Assembly: GCA_024226515.1 (NCBI GenBank)
Contig: JAAELQ010000302.1
Span: 1 to 44,981, forward strand
DNA from: a bacterium
GTDB lineage: Bacteria > Acidobacteriota > Polarisedimenticolia > Polarisedimenticolales > Polarisedimenticolaceae
Length of the DNA: 44,981 nucleotides
Direction: 5' to 3'
A program made the position numbers and the translations under genes. The notes under the pieces are model-generated. The model was given only the letters and a program-made list of their open reading frames with translations, was not told the DNA's origin and made no database searches. Shown here one piece after another: positions 17,276-25,196 of this stretch. The first letter of the stretch is position 1, and the number at the start of each line of letters is the position of its first letter.

Positions 17276-17655
17276 GAGTCGTCTCCGATTGCCGCAAGCG
17301 CGACCTCGATTCCGGCGAGAAGCGTCATCCAGCGATCCTCGTCCTCGACGTCGGGGTAGAACAGGCAGCCGACCTCGATCTGGCCCTGCCCGAGATTGCG
17401 GATGTTGCGCACGACCGCTTCTCCGCGCAGGGCGCACTCGCCGACGCGCACCGCGAGACTACCGAGAGAGCGCCCCGGGATGTAGGCCACCGGTGCGGCC
17501 GCGGTCTCGAAGGCCAGCCCGGCGGCGCTGACTCGCGTCAGGACACCCTCGATGGACTGTCCGGAGCCGGCCGGGTCGTCGAGCTCGACGATCGAGCTGC
17601 CGCGCTTCAGGTTGAAACGCGGGTCGCGCCGCGTCGATGGAGGTGTGAGCGTCAT
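17272..17655 (-). CDS. PilZ domain protein
   Basis: This 127-residue protein is a single PilZ domain. The RxxxR c-di-GMP motif is visible near the N-terminus (RRDPRFNLKR). The second motif, normally [D/N]xSxxG, reads RVSAAG, so the leading acidic or amide residue is replaced by Arg; c-di-GMP binding may be weakened, as in PilZ itself, which does not bind the ligand. Overlaps of 4 nt with both neighbours show translational coupling with the HTTM and zinc-ribbon genes. In context it probably regulates type IV pilus biogenesis or motility. Confidence 0.8.
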   Translation of the reverse strand: MTLTPPSTRRDPRFNLKRGSSIVELDDPAGSGQSIEGVLTRVSAAGLAFETAAAPVAYIPGRSLGSLAVRVGECALRGEAVVRNIRNLGQGQIEVGCLFYPDVEDEDRWMTLLAGIEVALAAIGDDS

Positions 17656-18656
17656 CCGTGGGTCCCCAGTTCCGGGTGTGGGTGTTCATTGACAATGTAG
17701 GCCTCGCCCCGGCGCGGGCCGGAGTCGGCCGTGTGACGCGAGAATGTCAAGTAAGAGAGCAGGAATGAGAGGAACGCGACTCCCGTCAGCTGGTAGCGGA
17801 AGGTGATCCCCATCATCAGGAGAATGCCCCAGTGCATGCCATAGACGCCCAGCGCCCAGCCGAGGGCCCAACGGTGCGATGTCGCCACCAGGGGCGCTCC
17901 GAGTTCGAGCGCCAGCGAGATCGCGCCGATCAGACCGAACAACCAGAGCTGGTCCTGCAGCGCGACGAACACCGGCGAGGCCCCGCTCGAAAGCAGCTCC
18001 TTGCGCAGCGCGTCGACGGCAACCTGGTTCCACATGGCCTGTCCCGACGCCCAGGACAGCCCCAACGGTCCGGCGATCTTGGCCACTCCCGCCAGAAAAT
18101 ATGCCGTGAGCGTCACGCAGCCGATCAGCCGCAAGGGCCAGCCGAATGCGCCGCCGGCGGCGCCGCCGGGAGGATTCCAGGCCCCGAGGCGCGCGAGTCG
18201 CAGTCCGCCTCCCCGCCGTTCGACCCATGCGTCGAACGAGATCGCGCAGGCCGACGGCGTGAAGCCGAGTACCAGCACGTGAAGAGCGAGCAGATTCTCC
18301 GAGTGGAAGATCATGGACCAGGAGTTGCGATAGGAGAGAACGCCGAGCAGCATCACGGCGAACAACGGACCGACCAGGCGGTGCCGCACGCCGAGCACGA
18401 ACAAGAGCCCGAGGATCAGCGTGATGTGCAGGATTCCGTCGAACACTGCCGGCGGCAACGGCGCCTCCAGCAGCCGAGCCAGGCCGACCGGCTGGAATAA
18501 CCCGATCGACGTGCGCGCCAGGTTTCGGAGCAGGTCGTAGCGCGTCCCGACATGCCACAGCGCGTAGAGCCCGACGACGACGCGCAAGACGGCGAGGCTC
18601 GTCGGAGGCACGGCGCGGAACCAGAAACGATCGAAGGAGCTGGCGAGGGAACGCAC
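17652..18656 (-). CDS. HTTM (vitamin K-dependent carboxylase-like) membrane protein
   Basis: GTG at 18656 gives 334 residues and starts 2 nt after the TAG of the upstream gene; longer in-frame starts run into that gene. The opening (SSFDRFWFRAVPPTSLAVLRVVVGLYALWH) is the usual HTTM beginning, followed by several hydrophobic helices. HSENLLALHVLVLGFTPSACAISFDAWVERR matches the conserved loop of HTTM proteins, which resemble the membrane half of gamma-glutamyl carboxylase. No dedicated carboxylase catalytic domain is present. Bacterial HTTM proteins have poorly known redox or modification roles. It pairs with the SHYPMFS gene upstream. Confidence 0.82.
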   Translation of the reverse strand: MRSLASSFDRFWFRAVPPTSLAVLRVVVGLYALWHVGTRYDLLRNLARTSIGLFQPVGLARLLEAPLPPAVFDGILHITLILGLLFVLGVRHRLVGPLFAVMLLGVLSYRNSWSMIFHSENLLALHVLVLGFTPSACAISFDAWVERRGGGLRLARLGAWNPPGGAAGGAFGWPLRLIGCVTLTAYFLAGVAKIAGPLGLSWASGQAMWNQVAVDALRKELLSSGASPVFVALQDQLWLFGLIGAISLALELGAPLVATSHRWALGWALGVYGMHWGILLMMGITFRYQLTGVAFLSFLLSYLTFSRHTADSGPRRGEAYIVNEHPHPELGTHG

Positions 18657-18658
18657 GG

Positions 18659-19120
18659 CTACCTCGTGATGCGGCAGACGGCGTGCACCGTCTCCGTAAC
18701 CGGTTGCCGCTGCCCGCGGAAGTACTCGCTCAGCCGGTACGACCCGGTGATGACACGAATCTCGCGGATCCGGGCCTGCTCCGTGACCGAGGACTCGGCG
18801 ACGCGCGCTGCGGCCTCGCGGCACAGCAGCGGCGCCTTGCCCGCGCGCGCAATCCGCCGGATTTGCTTGCGCGATTGATTCATGCCGCCACTCAGGCCGG
18901 TCAGACCGGCGTGCAGCGGCCGGGCCCGGCCGTCGGCGTCGATACCCACGAGGTGCGTGACGGACGACTCGTCAGCCCGTTGCTTGGAGAACATCGGATA
19001 ATGCGAGAGGGGGAAACCGTCCCGCGGACGGTCCTTCCAGTTCTGCCCGATGGGAGAGATGACCGCCAGCAGCACGGCGGCGCTCAGCAGGCAGGCATAG
19101 GTTTTCCCGGAAGTCTCCAC
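18659..19120 (-). CDS. HTTM-associated small membrane-anchored protein
   Basis: This 153-residue protein starts at GTG. It has one N-terminal membrane helix (YACLLSAAVLLAVISPIG) and then DRPRDGFPLSHYPMFSKQRADE. The DxFPLSxYPMFS motif is a hallmark of small proteins encoded next to HTTM genes in several Gram-negative phyla (recognition from memory). The remainder is a small alpha/beta domain with one CREAAARV helix. Probably periplasmic and a partner of the HTTM protein encoded 2 nt downstream. The function of the pair is not known to me. Confidence 0.65.
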   Translation of the reverse strand: METSGKTYACLLSAAVLLAVISPIGQNWKDRPRDGFPLSHYPMFSKQRADESSVTHLVGIDADGRARPLHAGLTGLSGGMNQSRKQIRRIARAGKAPLLCREAAARVAESSVTEQARIREIRVITGSYRLSEYFRGQRQPVTETVHAVCRITR

Positions 19121-19157
19121 CCGGAGAACCTCGTGTCTCCGGGGGCGCGAGGCAAGT

Positions 19158-20885
19158 CTACAGCCGGCCGGCCTCGTCCGCCTCGAGCTTCCGCACGAGG
19201 ATGCCGGACTCGCCGAGCTCGTGGCCCGGGGGCAGTTCCACTCCGACCTCGAGCCACGGAAAACCCTGGACTTTCAGCATCTCGCCGCACTTCTCGGACA
19301 TGGCTGGCAGGAACGGGGCCATCAACGTGGCCAGCGCCTTGACCGTCTGGAGGCAGATGTTCAACGTCGTGCCGCAGGCCGCCATGTCTTCCTTGCGCTG
19401 CTTCCACGGCTGCTTGGTATCGAGGTAGCCGTTCGAGGCGCGCGCCAGCGCCATCACCTCTTCCAGCGCTGCCTTGAAGTGGAACGCCTCGAGCTGCTCG
19501 GTGACGCGTTCGGCGTGGGCCCCGATCCGGTTCAGGTGCTCCAGGTCGACCTCCGTCCGATCGCCCGGCTCGGGCACGCTGCCCTCGAAGTACTTCTCGG
19601 TGAAGGTCAGCGTGCGATTGATGAAGTTGCCCAGAGCGTTCAGCAGCTCGCCGTTGTTGCGCGCGACGAAGTCGTCGGCGTCGAACGCCGTTCTCCGCGT
19701 CTCCGGAGCGATGGCGGTCAGGTAGTAGCGCAACGGGTCCGCGTCGAAGTGCTTCAGGTAGTCCTCGATCCAGATCGCGACCTTCGTCTTGCCGATCTTC
19801 GTCTCGTCGCCGCCGGCCAGCTTGATGTTGAGGAACGCGTTCGACACGACCTGGGACGGAAGGCGGTGCGACCCCTCGGCCAGGATCATCGCCGGCCAGG
19901 TCAGCGCGTGGAACACCGTGTTGTCCTCGCCGATGAAGTGCACGACGCGGCTGTCCTCGTCCTTCCACCAGCGCTCGTAGTTCTTCCAGTCGCCGGTCTC
20001 GCGCTGGCAGTGGGTCGCGGTGAACGAAACGTAGCCGATCGGCGCGTCGAACCAGACGTAGAGCACCTTGCCCTCGGCATCCGGGTCGTCGAGCGGCACC
20101 GGCACGCCCCAGTCGAGGTCGCGCGTCATCGGCCGCTCGGGCAGTCCCTCCTGCAGCTGGCCGAGCGCGAAGTTCAACACGGTATCGCGCCAGGCGGGCC
20201 GATCCGGTCCGGCCGTCCGATTGCTCGTGAGCCACTCGCGCAGCGGCTGGTCGAAGTCGCCCAGCTTCATGTACCAGTGCGTGGTCGACCTGGACTCGGG
20301 CCGGCTGCCCGTGATCGTGCTCTGCGGCTCGACCAGCAGCATCGGGTCGATCGCATTGCCGCAGCTCTCACACTGATCGCCGTAAGCGCCGTCGTATCCG
20401 CAGGGGCTCCCGTTCTCACGCGTGTGATAGCAGGTGCCCTTCACGAAGCGGTCGGGGAGGAACTGCTGCGCCTCGACGTCGTAGAGCTGCTCGGTCGTTC
20501 GCTTGACGAAGTGGCCGTGCTCGTGGATCACGCGGAAGAACTCCTGGCTGATCTTCTCGTGCATCTCGACGTATTCGGGCTGGTGCGTGCCGCCGTAGAC
20601 GTCGAAGCGGATCCCGAGGCGCTCGAAATCCGAGCGCTGCCTCTGGTTGTACTCTGCGGTCAGCTCCTGGACCGACCGGCCCTCCTTGCGGGCCGAGATC
20701 AGCGAGGCGACGCCGTTGTCGTCGCTGCCGCAGACGAACAGCACCTCGTCGCCGCGGGCCCGCAGGTAGCGGGCGAACGTGTCGGCCGGAAGATACGCGC
20801 CGGCGACATGGCCCACGTGCAGCCGTCCGTTGGAATACGGCAGTCCCGCCGTGATCAGGAATCGTCGTCTGGACAATGAACTCAC
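19158..20885 (-). CDS. metG: Methionyl-tRNA synthetase
   Basis: About 575 residues. The GTG at 20885 or TTG at 20876 (GGGGTGA upstream) are better starts than the upstream in-frame one at 20945. The class I signature HVGH lies in FLITAGLPYSNGRLHVGHVAGAYLPAD. A four-Cys zinc knuckle follows (CYHTRENGSPCG, then CESCG). The KMSKS loop is divergent (DETKIGKTK) and is followed by VAIWIEDYL and APETRRTAFDADDFVARNNGELLNALGNFINR, as in the Bacteroidetes-type branch whose loop is also non-canonical. The anticodon-binding helical domain ends the protein; the C-terminal tRNA-binding (Arc1p-like) domain is absent. Charges tRNA-Met in the cytosol. Confidence 0.95.
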   Translation of the reverse strand: MSSLSRRRFLITAGLPYSNGRLHVGHVAGAYLPADTFARYLRARGDEVLFVCGSDDNGVASLISARKEGRSVQELTAEYNQRQRSDFERLGIRFDVYGGTHQPEYVEMHEKISQEFFRVIHEHGHFVKRTTEQLYDVEAQQFLPDRFVKGTCYHTRENGSPCGYDGAYGDQCESCGNAIDPMLLVEPQSTITGSRPESRSTTHWYMKLGDFDQPLREWLTSNRTAGPDRPAWRDTVLNFALGQLQEGLPERPMTRDLDWGVPVPLDDPDAEGKVLYVWFDAPIGYVSFTATHCQRETGDWKNYERWWKDEDSRVVHFIGEDNTVFHALTWPAMILAEGSHRLPSQVVSNAFLNIKLAGGDETKIGKTKVAIWIEDYLKHFDADPLRYYLTAIAPETRRTAFDADDFVARNNGELLNALGNFINRTLTFTEKYFEGSVPEPGDRTEVDLEHLNRIGAHAERVTEQLEAFHFKAALEEVMALARASNGYLDTKQPWKQRKEDMAACGTTLNICLQTVKALATLMAPFLPAMSEKCGEMLKVQGFPWLEVGVELPPGHELGESGILVRKLEADEAGRL

Positions 20886-20960
20886 CCCTGCCGGTCCGGT
20901 CCGACCTGCCGGGTTTGGAGGATCGGTACGCCGGCGCGACGGCAACCCGCCGCCGCCGCC

Positions 20961-20966
20961 ATTCTA
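20961..20966 (-). promoter_or_regulatory. Candidate -10 element of metG
   Basis: The minus strand reads TAGAAT, five of six to the sigma70 -10 consensus, about 75 nt before the metG start. The -35 region is weak. It lies in the 95-nt gap between metG and the PDZ-protein gene. Confidence 0.3.
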
Positions 20967-20980
20967 CCCGGAACCGGGGG

Positions 20981-21706
20981 TCAGTTCCTCGACCTGGATT
21001 CGTCGACGATCAGCATGGGCTCGAGGATCATCTCCGCACCCACCCGCGCGAGCTTGATCTCGATCGTGTTCCCCACGCCGCCGCCGGAGACCAGGTACGA
21101 GAAGTGGTGTGCGGACTTGATCGGCTGCTCCGCGACTTCGAACACCACGTCGCCCAGACGGAACCCCGCGGCCTCCGCCGGGCTGCCCGGCTCGACCTCG
21201 GAGATCATGATCCCCGAGTCTTCCTGCGCTCCGAAGTGCTCGCGCAGCGCGGGCGGGAGGTCGATCGCGTCCACGCCGATGGTGGCGCGGCGCATCTCGA
21301 GCTCTCGCGGGTTCGCGGGCCGCTCGACGAGCCGGATCCGCAGGTCCATATCGTCGTCACCGCGCAGCACGCCGAAGGGGACCCAGTTGCCGGGTGCCTC
21401 GTTGCGCAGCAGCGCCAGCAACTCGTTGGCCGACTCGACGTTGTTGCCGTCGAAATTGACGATGATGTCGCGCGCGCGTAGACCGGCCTTGGCCGCCGGG
21501 CTGCCCTTCACGACGAACTGCACGGGGACCCCGCTCACGCCCGCCTCGCGGGCCGCCTCGGCCAGCTCGCTGCCCGGCTTGCCGAGCAGGATGCCCATCC
21601 AGCCTCCGGACTTGGCCTTGGCCGTGTCCGCCATTGCGGGAGCCAACGCGAGTCCGAGCAGGAGCGGGAGGGCGACGGTCAGGCGGCGGGCGCGGTGCGT
21701 GTCCAT
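20981..21706 (-). CDS. Periplasmic double-PDZ protein without protease domain
   Basis: This 241-residue protein starts at ATG with a strong GGAGGA. The signal peptide is residues 1-26 (RRLTVALPLLLGLALAPAMA). Residues about 33-120 are a PDZ domain with carboxylate-binding loop WMGILLG and GSPAAKAGLRARDIIVNFDG. Residues about 135-230 are a second PDZ (GIMISEVEPGSPAEAAGFRLGDVVFEV). No trypsin-like or other catalytic domain precedes them, unlike DegP/DegS. It could present C-termini of envelope proteins to a protease or act as a scaffold. Transcribed alone or with metG downstream. Confidence 0.85.
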   Translation of the reverse strand: MDTHRARRLTVALPLLLGLALAPAMADTAKAKSGGWMGILLGKPGSELAEAAREAGVSGVPVQFVVKGSPAAKAGLRARDIIVNFDGNNVESANELLALLRNEAPGNWVPFGVLRGDDDMDLRIRLVERPANPRELEMRRATIGVDAIDLPPALREHFGAQEDSGIMISEVEPGSPAEAAGFRLGDVVFEVAEQPIKSAHHFSYLVSGGGVGNTIEIKLARVGAEMILEPMLIVDESRSRN

Positions 21707-21766
21707 GCAGCGATCCTCCGTCCGGGAGGCCGACCGCCGGGTACTCGGCGCGCTCCTGGACCTAGA

Positions 21767-21795
21767 AGTCTACGGCGAGCGGTAGCCCGACGCAA
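21767..21795 (-). promoter_or_regulatory. Candidate promoter of the PDZ-protein gene
   Basis: On the minus strand TTGCGT (21795-21790) and TAGACT (21772-21767) are separated by 17 nt, giving a start point roughly 55 nt before the ATG. Matches are three of six and four of six, so support is moderate. Confidence 0.35.
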
Positions 21796-21821
21796 TTGCG
21801 GACGTGTTTACAAAGGCTCGA

Positions 21822-21833
21822 ACAGGCTCCTAG
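21822..21833 (-). repeat. Dispersed short repeat, copy 3
   Basis: This is the third copy of acaggctcctag. As at pilY1, its minus-strand TAG is the stop codon of the adjacent gene (zinc-ribbon protein ending at 21830). Confidence 0.5.
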
Positions 21834-22930
21834 CCGACGTAGCTGCGGATCGCCAGGGCCAACAGCACGAGAGCCCCGACGCCGAGCGCGAGCCCCGCGA
21901 TCTTCCACCAGCTCTTCGGGTAGTTGCCGGCGATGGTGCCGGTGTAGCCGTTGACGAGCACCTGGAACAGCTGGCCGTGGAACGTGTAGGACAGCAACCA
22001 GGTCGGGACCAGGATGTGCTTGAAAGTCTGCCCGGCGTAGGTCGGCTCGATCTGCAGGCCGCGGTGCGTGTCCCCGGGGATCTGTCTCGCGCACAGCTCG
22101 TGGAGACGCTCGTTCATCGCCTCTCTCGCCCGCCGCGCCGCGTCGACCAGCACGACCTGGTAGTGCTCGACGATGAACCCGCGCAGGTAGCCGGGGTCGT
22201 AGAGCACGAGCTCGTGGGTCGGGAAGGGTTCGATGCGGTTGAGCAGCGACACGTCCACGCCACGCGTTCCGGGGATCGGTTGGTCGTCGAAGAACTGATG
22301 CACCCGGCCCGAAACGCGACGCCAGCGTGTTTGGCGGACGCGGCGTGTGCGGCGCTTCCCCGAAGCGTCGGTGAACGCGTTCGTCGTGTAGTAGTACGTT
22401 CCGGACTCGGCCGTCCAGGGGCAGTCGGCCTGCGCGTCGAACGTCCAGTAGGGGAGGTAGATGCCGCGGATCGTATCCAGCGCGGCGGCCCGCTTGAACC
22501 GTCCGGGAGCAAACCAGCGGTTCGCGAACCAGCGCCGCATCGACTCGCGGACGCTCGTCTCCGAAACCTTGAACGGCAGTAAGCTCTCCGGACGGATCGG
22601 AGCGTTGATCTCCGAGTAGTCCATCAGCTCGGACGAGCCGCAGAACTCGCAGCTCTGCCCGACTCGCTCGGCGTCGAACATCGAGATCGCGTCGCAACTG
22701 CGGCAGCGCACCGCGCGGCGCGTCGATTGCCAGCCCCCGCGTTCGCGCGGGGTCTCGCGCAGGGCCGCCACGAGATCGATCTCGCGGATGCGCCCGGCGT
22801 CGCGGTCGAACTCGTACGGCGCCTCGGTGCCGCAGAACTCGCAGATCAACGCCTGGCGCTGGGCACTCCACGTCGCCTTGGCACCGCAGGCCGGGCAACT
22901 GTCCTGCTCGAGGGCGTTGTACTCGCCCAC
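21830..22930 (-). CDS. Zinc-ribbon/TM protein, partner of SPFH protein (YdjG-like)
   Basis: This 366-residue protein starts at GTG. Two zinc ribbons are visible at the N-terminus: CPACGA with CEFCG (residues about 12-36) and CRSCD with CEFCG (about 74-100). The middle (LPFKVSETSVRESMRRWFANRWFAP, IRGIYLPYWTFDA, HILVPTWLLSYTFHG) belongs to a family found in many bacteria as TFIIB-type zinc-ribbon membrane proteins. One C-terminal membrane helix ends the protein (IAGLALGVGALVLLALAI). The gene lies 18 nt after the SPFH gene. In Bacillus subtilis related genes (ydjG with ydjH and ydjI) recruit PspA to stressed membranes, so an envelope-stress role is plausible here too. Confidence 0.75.
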   Translation of the reverse strand: MGEYNALEQDSCPACGAKATWSAQRQALICEFCGTEAPYEFDRDAGRIREIDLVAALRETPRERGGWQSTRRAVRCRSCDAISMFDAERVGQSCEFCGSSELMDYSEINAPIRPESLLPFKVSETSVRESMRRWFANRWFAPGRFKRAAALDTIRGIYLPYWTFDAQADCPWTAESGTYYYTTNAFTDASGKRRTRRVRQTRWRRVSGRVHQFFDDQPIPGTRGVDVSLLNRIEPFPTHELVLYDPGYLRGFIVEHYQVVLVDAARRAREAMNERLHELCARQIPGDTHRGLQIEPTYAGQTFKHILVPTWLLSYTFHGQLFQVLVNGYTGTIAGNYPKSWWKIAGLALGVGALVLLALAIRSYVG

Positions 22931-22948
22931 AGCGAAACCCTCCCCGGA

Positions 22949-24025
22949 TCAGTCGGCGAGGAAGGCGTCCAGGGCCGAGCGCTTGACGCGGTACGTCGTA
23001 CCGATCTTCTTGGCGCTCAGCTCACCGGACTCGATCGTGGCCACGACATCCGCCTCGGACACGCCCAGCGCCTGGGCAACCTGAGCCGGCGTCAGCAACT
23101 CGGGCAACGCCGTCGCAGCCGCTCCGGCCGTTGCCGCAGCCGCGCCTGAGGCAGCCGGCTGACCGAGCAGCCCGCCGCCCTGCTGCTGCATCATCTGTTG
23201 CGCGATCGCGAGGCCCACGGCCATCTCGGTCGCCATCCCGCCGGCCCCGCCGCCACCGCCGGTCTCCATGCCCTGGCCCAGCTGGTATTTGACGTAGTCG
23301 TTCAGGTCGCCGACGGCGGTCATGCTGGAGCGCTTGTCGATCGCCTCCTCGACCTCCTGGGGCACGGAGAGGTTCTCGAGGACGAAGGCGGAGACCTCCA
23401 GCCCGTATTTGGACTGCATCACCGGGTTGATCAGCGGCAGCAGGGCGTCGCCCAGCTCCATGAACTTGCTGGCCGCGTCGAGCACCGGGATGTTCGACGT
23501 CGCCAGCGCGTCGCTGAACACGCTGACGATGCGCGAGCGCATGGTCTCCGAGAATTCCTCGAGGCGGAAGTTGTGATCGGATCCCGCGACTTCCTTGAGG
23601 AACATCTTCGGGTCGGTGATGCGGAAGTCGTAGGTACCGAACGCGCGGGCTCGGACGATGCCGAAGTCGTCGTCGCGCATCATGATCGGGTTCGACGTGC
23701 CCCACTTGTTGCCGGTGAACAACCGCGTGTTGAGGTAGTAGACGTCGACCTTGAACGGGGATTCGAAACCGTACTTCCACGACTTGAGTCGCGTCAGGAT
23801 GGGAATATTGTCGGTGGTCAATCGGTGCTTGCCCGGCTCGAACGTGTCGCCGAACTCACCGAGGTAGACGAACTGTGCGACCTGCGACTCGCGCACGATG
23901 AGCTGCGCGCCGTTCTTGATCGCCTTGTCCTCGTCCGGGAACCGCATGGCCAGCGTGTCCCGCGAATCGTCGGTCCACTCGATGATCTCGAGCAGCTCGC
24001 CCTTGATAAAGTCCAGGAATCCCAT
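22949..24025 (-). CDS. SPFH-domain protein (YdjI-like) with C-terminal excisionase-type HTH
   Basis: ATG at 24025 (MGFLDFIKGELLEIIEW, 358 residues) has AAGGAGAGG upstream. Residues 1-265 match the YdjI/virion-core-type SPFH family: FVYLGEFGDTFEPGKHRLTTDNIPILTRL, YYLNTRLFTGNKWGTSNPIMMRD, and AFVLENLSVPQEVEEAIDKRSSM. A Gly/Ala/Gln-rich linker (GGGGGAGG, QQMMQQQGGG) leads to residues about 305-358, a MerR/excisionase-type helix-turn-helix (LTPAQVAQALGVSEADVVATIESGELSAKKIG). The HTH may bind protein rather than DNA, as described for several SPFH-linked proteins. Forms ring or patch assemblies on the inner membrane with the zinc-ribbon partner downstream (inference). Confidence 0.85.
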   Translation of the reverse strand: MGFLDFIKGELLEIIEWTDDSRDTLAMRFPDEDKAIKNGAQLIVRESQVAQFVYLGEFGDTFEPGKHRLTTDNIPILTRLKSWKYGFESPFKVDVYYLNTRLFTGNKWGTSNPIMMRDDDFGIVRARAFGTYDFRITDPKMFLKEVAGSDHNFRLEEFSETMRSRIVSVFSDALATSNIPVLDAASKFMELGDALLPLINPVMQSKYGLEVSAFVLENLSVPQEVEEAIDKRSSMTAVGDLNDYVKYQLGQGMETGGGGGAGGMATEMAVGLAIAQQMMQQQGGGLLGQPAASGAAAATAGAAATALPELLTPAQVAQALGVSEADVVATIESGELSAKKIGTTYRVKRSALDAFLAD

Positions 24026-24060
24026 GCTTCCCTCTCCTTGTCGTCTTGGGTCAGGGCCTG

Positions 24061-24066
24061 ATTGTA
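24061..24066 (-). promoter_or_regulatory. Candidate -10 element of the SPFH gene
   Basis: TACAAT on the minus strand lies about 35 nt before the ATG, with no strong -35. It would separate the SPFH/zinc-ribbon pair from the metal ABC operon that ends at 24087. Confidence 0.35.
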
Positions 24067-24086
24067 GCAACCCGACGGACTTTAAC

Positions 24087-25196
24087 TTAGTCGCTCAGGT
24101 GGCGCAGGGGTAATTGACCGCTGCGTTCCAGGGCCGCCGCCCCGGCCGGGGTCAGTCGCAGGTCCGAGGCCACCGACTCGACCCACCCCCGGTCGACGAG
24201 CCGATCCGCGATCCGGTTCAGCCGGCGCGTCGACCATGCGAATCGGCGGGAGATCAGCGGCCGCGCCACGCCGGGATCGCCCTGCTTCAGGTGCAGCAGC
24301 AGGAGCTGCTCGGCCGTGGCCAGGGCCAGCCGGCGCTGGGTCAACACCCGCGCCAGCACCCCGTGACGGTGCGAGAACAGGAACGAGAGCAGGAAGATCG
24401 ACCCGGCGACGACGGTCATGCCGCCCACGATCGACGCATCCAGCCAGCTGGCCAGCCCGTAGCCGCCGATCGCCGACAGGATGCCGATGACGACGCCGAG
24501 CGCCAGCATCACGCCCAGCCGTTCGGTGAGCAGGTAGGCGGCCGCCGGCGGGACGACCAGCATCGCCAGCACGAGAATCGCGCCGACCGATTCGAAGGCG
24601 CCGACGACCGTGATCGAGACGGAGCTCATCAAGACGTAGTGCATCAACACCGGGGAGAAGCCCAGCGCGGCGGCGAGCTGCGGGTCGAACGTCGTGACCT
24701 TCAGTTCCTTGTACAGCAAGCCGACGAGGAGGATATTGACCGCGAGGATCGCGCCGTTGACCCACAGCGCCTTGGGGCCGAACGAGCGCTCTCCGAAGAA
24801 CAGCAGGTCCAGCGGGGCGTACGCGATCTCTCCGTACAGCACGCAGTCCAGATCGAGATCCACGGCCGACGCGTAGCGCGAGATCAGGATCACGCCGATC
24901 GAGAACAGCGCAGGAAAGACGACGCCGATCGACGCGTCTTCCTTGAGTCGGTGCGTGCGGTGGAACAGCTCCACGAGCAGCACCGTGATCACGCCCAGCG
25001 CGCCGGCGCCCAGAACCATCGGCAGCGGACTGCGCGTCCCCGTCAGCAGGAACGCGATCACGATCCCGGGCAACACGGCGTGCGAGATCGCATCCCCGAG
25101 CAGCGCCATCCGTCGCAGCACGAGGAACGTGCCGACCAGCGCGCACGACGACGCGACGACGCTGCCGACCAGTAGGATGACCAGCACGGGGCTCAC
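24087..25196 (-). CDS. Metal ABC importer permease with C-terminal winged helix (YtgD-like)
   Basis: GTG at 25196 gives 369 residues and overlaps the upstream permease gene stop (GTGA). Residues 1-275 are an ABC-3 family permease: RRMALLGDAISHAVLPGIVIAFLL, DASIGVVFPALFSIGVIL, VGAFESVGAILVLAMLVVPPAAAYLLTERL. Length is normal up to about residue 290. The remaining about 80 residues form a winged helix (LALATAEQLLLLHLKQGD, STRRLNRIADRLVDRGWVESVASDLRLTPAGAAAL) on the cytoplasmic side; ordinary MntD/ZnuB proteins lack it. With the ATPase and the other permease it forms a heterodimeric importer for Mn, Fe or Zn. The added domain could bind DNA or regulate the transporter. Confidence 0.88.
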   Translation of the reverse strand: MSPVLVILLVGSVVASSCALVGTFLVLRRMALLGDAISHAVLPGIVIAFLLTGTRSPLPMVLGAGALGVITVLLVELFHRTHRLKEDASIGVVFPALFSIGVILISRYASAVDLDLDCVLYGEIAYAPLDLLFFGERSFGPKALWVNGAILAVNILLVGLLYKELKVTTFDPQLAAALGFSPVLMHYVLMSSVSITVVGAFESVGAILVLAMLVVPPAAAYLLTERLGVMLALGVVIGILSAIGGYGLASWLDASIVGGMTVVAGSIFLLSFLFSHRHGVLARVLTQRRLALATAEQLLLLHLKQGDPGVARPLISRRFAWSTRRLNRIADRLVDRGWVESVASDLRLTPAGAAALERSGQLPLRHLSD

